From Candidatus Micrarchaeota archaeon CG08_land_8_20_14_0_20_59_11 (GTDB lineage: Archaea; Micrarchaeota; Micrarchaeia; Norongarragalinales; Norongarragalinaceae): DNA of 9,218 bases. Of this stretch, positions 5,791 to 9,218 are shown piece after piece. The stretch lies in NCBI GenBank assembly GCA_002763345.1, contig PEXZ01000057.1, positions 352 to 9,569 of the forward strand. The letters are read 5' to 3'. The position numbers and the translations under genes were made by a program. The notes beneath the pieces are model-generated. The model searched no databases and was not told where the DNA came from. It saw nothing but the letters and a program-made list of their open reading frames with translations. Position 1 is the stretch's first letter, and each line of letters begins with the position of its first letter.

Positions 5791-7732
5791 ACTCCCACAC
5801 CAGCAAGTGATCTTCTCCCCCGGTTGCTTGGCACGCCATCCATGCGGCGGCGGCGCGGGCATCGGCGATGTCCTTGCCCTCCCCGCGTTGATGGTCTATC
5901 TTGATGCCCTTCTGAAACGTCAGCCTCTTGAGCTGCGTCGCCGGTTTTCGCCACGGTTCCTGACCGGGATGCCACGGCGGCTGCTGCAACTCCAGAAATG
6001 AAATGTTACCGCCGTAGACGAGCGTCTTCAGGTTGCGAAACATGGAGACCTGCTGCGGATTACCGAAGCTTAGGTCGATGGCATAGACGCCGCGCTCACA
6101 GAGCCGCTGAAGCCCGGTCGCCGAGTTCCACTTGTCGAAGGACACGCACCGCACCTTCAGTGCCGTGCACAGCTCCGCAAGCACCTCCTCAATGTTAATG
6201 AAGTCCACCGGTCGACTATGATGCACGTCGGGCCGCCACTCCAGAAGCAGGTCTTCGACAAGGAACGGTAGGAACCTTTCCAGCCCCGTTTCTTCGTCAA
6301 CCGTCTTCATGCCCGCTGCGATCTCGATCCCCTCGCGAACGATGGGCGGGACCGCCCGCTCCGCATACTCGATAGAGTAGGAGTACCATCCTGGCGCCAA
6401 ACTGACGGAGTGCCTGCCCTTGTCGTCGGTGTAGGTTTCCGCCAATTGCTCACCGGTTTTGTTCCGGTAAACCACGTGCGCCCTGGGATACTCCATTCCG
6501 TGAAGCGTAACCACTTCACCGAGGTAGCCGTCCTCGGGGTCCGAATCCACCCCATGGTACGTGCGCCAACGGTCCTCGCGATGCAGACAGCATAGTGCCG
6601 CGCTGTCACCGGTCAGGCCGGTGTCGAGATGGATGAAGTGATCGGTGTCGCGGTCACCCTTCAGATCCATGAGCAGCAGCGCCACGTACTCACGCACGTC
6701 GCTGTTGGACAACTTGCGGCGGGTGATCGTCTGAATCGCCTGCGCGATGGGTTGCCGCTCTGGGTCGGTGCACGCATCAATGGCGCCGGGGAAGAGGCGG
6801 AAGAAGGCGTCCACCGCCTCGGGCGGCTTGCAGGCGAACATGGCGTCCGACAGTTCCGGGTCCTTCGCGTACATGGAGGCGATGTCTGGATCATCGCGAG
6901 TCTTCCGCGGGTTCACCGTCCACGTCGGCGCCAAGTCCCCGAACATAGTCCGCCTCTCCGCCGGCAAAGACGCTTGCGCATTCGCCCGCGCCAACTCCCG
7001 CAGGATGTAGCCACCCTGAACGCGGGTGTAACTGATCTTCAAAACGTACCCCCGCGAGCCGTACCGGGTGCCCATAGACGCCAGCATCAGGTCCCCGATC
7101 TCGTCTGCCCTGTCCTTGCCGGAGACCTGTGCGAAGGCGTCTGCTTCATCGAGCGTACACAAAAGCGGGTTATACCCGTCGAAGCTGGTGGTCTCGCTGT
7201 TACCGCACAGGAGCCGAACGTAGTCGTTCCCACCGCGTTTGAAGATGACCATTGGAGTCGGCGACTCGTAGAGCTTCGGCTGCCACTCGTCGAAGTAGCC
7301 TGACCTGATGATCCGCTGCAGGCGAGTAAAGTACACCATCTTCGCGTGTTGCGTGTTGACGGAACAGTTCACGAAGTCGATAGGGTCAGGGGATGTCAAT
7401 CCGAAGTAGGCGAAGGCATCAACCAGGTGCAGCGCAACGGCGGCTCCCCAGGCATTCACGCGCACGCAGACGGTATCCTTCCCGCTGCCCTTCCCCCACG
7501 CGAGGACCACCTCAATGATGTTCGCCTCCGGCGAAAACACCTTTGTGCCGTCGAATGGGATCGCCTGCGAGAGGACCTCCCGCTGATAGGGAAACAGTGG
7601 CGGCTCTCCTATCAGGTCGGCGAACTCGTCCAGCGTCGGCGGGATGCGCAGCCACATTGCAGGGGAGTCCCAGGAGACCCCCCGCAATGCGCCAACACCA
7701 GGAGTAACAGTCTCCAGCAGGCTACGCAGCAT
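5789..7732 (-). CDS. terL: Terminase large subunit (packaging ATPase and nuclease)
   Basis: A 647-residue packaging motor protein. The ATPase domain has Walker A WGKGSGKDT (79-87, the Asp after Lys being a variant seen in some terminases) and Walker B LLCTLDEADAF (Asp195, Glu196). The RNase H-like nuclease has HLDTGLTGD (Asp370, Asp376), VSFDKWNS (Asp533) and GKDIADARAAA (Asp621/Asp624), so all catalytic acids appear intact. About 50 residues at 409-461, including NKTGEQLAETYTDDKG and LAPGWYSY, look like a small Ig/transthyretin-like domain inserted between the first and second nuclease motifs. An ATG at 7795 would overlap the small terminase gene by 74 nt; neither start has a clear Shine-Dalgarno, and I prefer 7732 (11 nt overlap). 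Confidence 0.95.
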   Translation of the reverse strand: MLRSLLETVTPGVGALRGVSWDSPAMWLRIPPTLDEFADLIGEPPLFPYQREVLSQAIPFDGTKVFSPEANIIEVVLAWGKGSGKDTVCVRVNAWGAAVALHLVDAFAYFGLTSPDPIDFVNCSVNTQHAKMVYFTRLQRIIRSGYFDEWQPKLYESPTPMVIFKRGGNDYVRLLCGNSETTSFDGYNPLLCTLDEADAFAQVSGKDRADEIGDLMLASMGTRYGSRGYVLKISYTRVQGGYILRELARANAQASLPAERRTMFGDLAPTWTVNPRKTRDDPDIASMYAKDPELSDAMFACKPPEAVDAFFRLFPGAIDACTDPERQPIAQAIQTITRRKLSNSDVREYVALLLMDLKGDRDTDHFIHLDTGLTGDSAALCCLHREDRWRTYHGVDSDPEDGYLGEVVTLHGMEYPRAHVVYRNKTGEQLAETYTDDKGRHSVSLAPGWYSYSIEYAERAVPPIVREGIEIAAGMKTVDEETGLERFLPFLVEDLLLEWRPDVHHSRPVDFINIEEVLAELCTALKVRCVSFDKWNSATGLQRLCERGVYAIDLSFGNPQQVSMFRNLKTLVYGGNISFLELQQPPWHPGQEPWRKPATQLKRLTFQKGIKIDHQRGEGKDIADARAAAAWMACQATGGEDHLLVWE

Positions 7733-8411
7733 CGACACAGAGGAGCTTGCCAAGGTCTGCGCTGATGGCGACAAGTGCTTTGCGATCTGTAACATGGCGC
7801 TTCACTGATTCCGCAACGGCCCCGATCAGCACCCCTGCCTGTTCGACAGTCATCATCATCTGAAGGTCCTTCTGGCGCCGAGCCTCTTTCTCCACGATCC
7901 GCCCCCGTGTTTCGAGCCAGCTCTGTAATTCGGTCCACTTGCCAACCATGGCAGCCCCGCGTCCGAGAATCGCCTTCAGGTCTGTCAGCGCCTCCCTCGC
8001 CTTGGCCACGTCATTGATGCTTGCCTCAAACTCGGCAAGCGCCTTGCGTGCCTGTGACCACAAGTCGGAAGCGCCCTCCCGGTCCAACTCACTGAGCAAT
8101 TCGCCAATGCGCGTTGCCGCAACGGCCGCCTCCTGAGTCAGGGCAATGAGTTCCGGGTCGCCCACAGATTCGGCGAATCGACTGAGCAGACGAGGAGGAA
8201 GGTACTTCGAGTACATGCCGTGCTTGAAACCCCCTGCGGCAATCCCCCGCGGAGAAGCCCCCCCATGTATCCGACATACCTTCAACCCCCGGACAGGCTT
8301 GTTTTGACAGCGCTTCCCAGTACGGTTAGCCGTGGCTGAGCAGCGCTCCCCCTGCATGATGTTCCCGCCTTTCAATGGGACTTTGCTTTTCAATGGGTTG
8401 CTCTCGCTCAT
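7722..8411 (-). CDS. terS: Putative terminase small subunit with Cys/His HGGAS motif
   Basis: A 229-residue protein directly upstream of the large terminase gene and overlapping it. Near the N-terminus it has MQGERCSATANRTGKRCQ then KVCRIHGGASPRG: Cys24, Cys35, Cys46 and His49 form a probable zinc knuckle ending in HGGAS, followed by FKHGMYSKYLP. This CxA...GxxC...CxxHGGxS...HGxYS layout is common in proteins found beside phage large terminases. The rest is long charged helices (about 75-215), suiting a ring-forming small subunit. I infer DNA recognition and terminase regulation from context; no classic helix-turn-helix is evident. ATG 8411 has AGGTGAGG close upstream. A frame open to 8666 is rejected because it covers other genes. 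A Met at codon 19 is a weaker start. Confidence 0.72.
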   Translation of the reverse strand: MSESNPLKSKVPLKGGNIMQGERCSATANRTGKRCQNKPVRGLKVCRIHGGASPRGIAAGGFKHGMYSKYLPPRLLSRFAESVGDPELIALTQEAAVAATRIGELLSELDREGASDLWSQARKALAEFEASINDVAKAREALTDLKAILGRGAAMVGKWTELQSWLETRGRIVEKEARRQKDLQMMMTVEQAGVLIGAVAESVKRHVTDRKALVAISADLGKLLCVDAA

Positions 8412-8415
8412 CGGT

Positions 8416-8424
8416 TCCTCACCT
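8416..8424 (-). promoter_or_regulatory. Shine-Dalgarno of the small terminase gene, embedding the upstream stop codon
   Basis: The minus strand reads AGGTGAGGA, then ACCG, then ATG at 8411. The TGA inside this site is the stop codon of the 40-residue gene, so ribosomes finishing that gene end on the binding site of the next. This supports the start at 8411 and the reality of the small upstream gene. Confidence 0.75.
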
Positions 8425-8541
8425 GCCATCATTATACCGCACTCGGGGAAGGAGCTTCGGATCCAGGTTGAAGGGCGAGGCGACGAACTCGCTTGCAGGC
8501 TTTTCGCCGTGGCCAACGATCCGATTGCGCCACTCTTCCAT
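8419..8541 (-). CDS. 40-aa micro-protein with a ParB-like N-terminal motif
   Basis: A complete small gene: ATG at 8541, stop TGA at 8421-8419, GGAGAG 7 nt before the start, 4 nt after the upstream stop and 7 nt before the small terminase start. It encodes 40 residues beginning MEEWRNRIVGHGEKPASEF, followed by ASPFNLDPKLLPR and ending NDGR. The W-x-N-R-I-V-G-x-G-E stretch with a following Ala-x-Pro-x-N is the usual lead-in to phage ParB/Spo0J-like nuclease-domain proteins, which often sit near terminase genes. In those the motif runs on to a WR.HP..Q segment and some hundred more residues, all missing here. It may be a truncated remnant or a trimmed-down functional peptide. That it is translated is well supported by spacing; the family link is from memory of the motif. 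Confidence 0.68.
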   Translation of the reverse strand: MEEWRNRIVGHGEKPASEFVASPFNLDPKLLPRVRYNDGR

Positions 8542-8545
8542 GATT

Positions 8546-9124
8546 TCACTCTCCGCTCATTGTTGTCCCGTTCTCGTCGTTTGCGGCGTTCGCCGGACTC
8601 TTCCCAAGGTCGCTGTACTCTACGTCGATCACGCCAAGCGGTCGGCGGCCGAACTGCTGACGCCAACCCACGACTGCAATGTCAAGCACTCGCCGCGGGC
8701 AACGGCTGTGCCGCGACGGCTTGACGTGGCCCATGCGCCCCACGACCACGCCGACGAACTCGTGCCCGGTAGCCGGGACGCCCACTCGGATCCAGTGTCC
8801 CACAAGGCGCGGATCGGGATGGCCGAACACGTTGCGGGTGCCCCAGGTACACACGTGGCGTCGAGTCTGCGCTCCACGGTCATAGACGGACATTTCGGTG
8901 CGGACCCATTCACGATTTGATTCCTGCGGTGGCCCATCTGTCTTCAAGCGCTTCCCACTGCTCGAAACAACTGCGTTCCGCACGCAACAGATAGTCATGC
9001 TTGCACGCCACCTCTCCGGATGCTGCAACGTCGCCGGGCGGATTTCCCACCCCGGCAGAATCCCCGGATCGGGTTGGGCGGCGAGTAGCGCTGTCAGCGT
9101 CACTGCCGCTGTGAGTTTGAGCAT
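8546..9124 (-). CDS. Putative secreted protein with RlpA/barwin-like double-psi beta-barrel domain
   Basis: The continuous frame gives 192 residues. The start (ATG 9124, AAAGGAG 6 nt upstream) begins MLKLTAAVTLTALLAAQ, a signal-peptide-like run that suggests export. From about residue 70, EWVRTEMSVYD, LVGHWIRVGVPATGHEFVGV, VVGRMG and RRVLDIAVVGWRQQFG with GVIDVEY match the strand order of RlpA/barwin-like domains (W.RV...TG....VVV.R.G ... R.LD.A), as used by cell-wall-acting or wall-binding proteins. The known catalytic layout is only partly present. Between about 9030 and 8910 the neighbouring frame reads at least as protein-like (ACKHDYLLRAERSCFEQWEA), so this may be two genes or carry a frameshift. 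The second part is a real coding region; the N-terminal join is uncertain. Confidence 0.6.
   Translation of the reverse strand: MLKLTAAVTLTALLAAQPDPGILPGWEIRPATLQHPERWRASMTICCVRNAVVSSSGKRLKTDGPPQESNREWVRTEMSVYDRGAQTRRHVCTWGTRNVFGHPDPRLVGHWIRVGVPATGHEFVGVVVGRMGHVKPSRHSRCPRRVLDIAVVGWRQQFGRRPLGVIDVEYSDLGKSPANAANDENGTTMSGE
8549..8554 (-). promoter_or_regulatory. Shine-Dalgarno GGAGAG for the 40-aa ParB-like micro-gene
   Basis: The minus strand reads GGAGAG, then TGAAATC, then ATG at 8541. It lies at the very end of the double-psi barrel gene, just before its TGA stop. Good strength and spacing are the main reason to treat the 40-codon frame as translated. Confidence 0.72.
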
Positions 9125-9130
9125 GCCTCA

Positions 9131-9137
9131 CTCCTTT
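9131..9137 (-). promoter_or_regulatory. Shine-Dalgarno AAAGGAG for the secreted barrel protein
   Basis: The minus strand reads AAAGGAG, then TGAGGC, then ATG at 9124. This strong site supports the signal-peptide start over a competing GTG at 9176 in another frame. That GTG has its own weaker AAAGAGG upstream. Confidence 0.75.
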
Positions 9138-9163
9138 CGCGTTGGCGTAGCCCGAGCTATCGG

Positions 9164-9218
9164 CTATCGTGTCCACACCGGAACCTCTTTAATCGACTTC
9201 CGCGCAGCCGGCGTCATC
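9164..9218 (-). CDS. Possible C-terminal end of an upstream gene (partial)
   Basis: One frame entering from the right edge stays open to a TAG at 9166-9164 and reads MTPAARKSIKEVPVWTR before the stop, protein-like in composition. The Met is the first full codon in the window, so it could be internal. A second frame stops earlier (TAA at 9191-9189). The 39 nt between 9164 and the start at 9124 holds only the next ribosome binding site. Too short to assign a family. Confidence 0.33.
   Translation of the reverse strand, partial: MTPAARKSIKEVPVWTR

Noticed and set aside
5778..5975. N-terminal extension of the metallopeptidase to 5975
   Set aside because: It lies over the conserved C-terminus of the large terminase and is low-complexity (Arg/Gly). 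ATG 5777 has AAGGAGAG at ideal spacing.
8412..8666. N-terminal extension of the small terminase frame to 8666
   Set aside because: This part is Arg/Ser-rich and covers the 40-aa gene and the end of the barrel gene. ATG 8411 has a strong ribosome binding site.
8629..8937. 102-aa minus-strand frame inside the barrel gene
   Set aside because: Ser/Ala/Trp/Arg-rich with no motif. The overlapping frame contains the barrel-domain pattern.
9156..9169. Tandem 7-bp repeat (GCTATCG twice) upstream of the barrel gene
   Set aside because: Only two copies, with no promoter or operator context recognisable. It could be chance.
8910..9176. 88-aa frame starting at GTG 9176 with AAAGAGG upstream
   Set aside because: The first half (Ser/Gly/Asp/Thr/Arg-rich) is a shadow of the signal-peptide frame, which has the better third-position GC and ribosome site. 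Only its last 30 or so residues look coding, and these are treated as a frame conflict instead.
1..9218. CRISPR array, tRNA genes, attachment sites, insertion sequences or a rho-independent terminator
   Set aside because: I saw no regularly spaced repeats, cloverleaf-like sequence, transposase or hairpin followed by a T-run. Intergenic space is nearly absent.

Overview
The window is a stretch of a tailed double-stranded DNA phage (class Caudoviricetes) or an integrated prophage, in a GC-rich background (roughly 60 percent by eye). Every supported gene lies on the minus strand, so transcription runs from the right end to the left end. The genes are almost seamless: most junctions are 1-4 nt stop/start overlaps (ATGA, GTGA, TGATG) or gaps under 20 nt, with good Shine-Dalgarno sequences. 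I see no tRNA, rRNA, CRISPR array, integrase, repressor or terminator. The host cannot be named from the sequence. Nothing distinguishes a free phage from a prophage or a metagenomic contig.

In order of transcription the layout is as follows. (1) At the right edge there may be a gene tail (9164-9218), then a putatively secreted protein with an RlpA/barwin-like double-psi beta-barrel domain (8546-9124). The reading frame in its N-terminal third is uncertain. (2) A 40-residue gene (8419-8541) carries only the N-terminal motif of phage ParB-like proteins. (3) The packaging genes are a putative small terminase with a Cys/His 'HGGAS' motif (7722-8411) and a clear large terminase (5789-7732). The large terminase has an extra Ig-like/transthyretin-like segment inside its nuclease domain. 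(4) A putative phage metallopeptidase (5277-5777), a 63-residue zinc-ribbon protein (5089-5280) and a DUF188/YaiI-like PIN-fold protein (4673-5092) come next. (5) The head genes are a portal protein with a Gln-rich tail (2866-4746), a Cys-rich 123-residue protein (2479-2850) and a minor head/head-morphogenesis protein (1475-2482). (6) An accessory segment follows where protease, scaffold and major capsid genes would normally be expected: a CxxC protein (1218-1478), a radical SAM/SPASM-type enzyme (266-1234), a 62-residue unknown (78-266) and the start of a probable glycosyltransferase (1-81, running off the left edge).

The terminase subunits, portal and minor head protein together make a DNA-packaging and head-assembly module. 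The most unusual content is the radical SAM plus putative glycosyltransferase pair locked by translational coupling into the head operon, which suggests a virion- or host-modifying chemistry. Other points of note are the domain inserted in the terminase nuclease, the ParB-like micro-ORF and the DUF188-like gene next to the portal. All functions are inferred from sequence motifs read by eye; no database search was possible.
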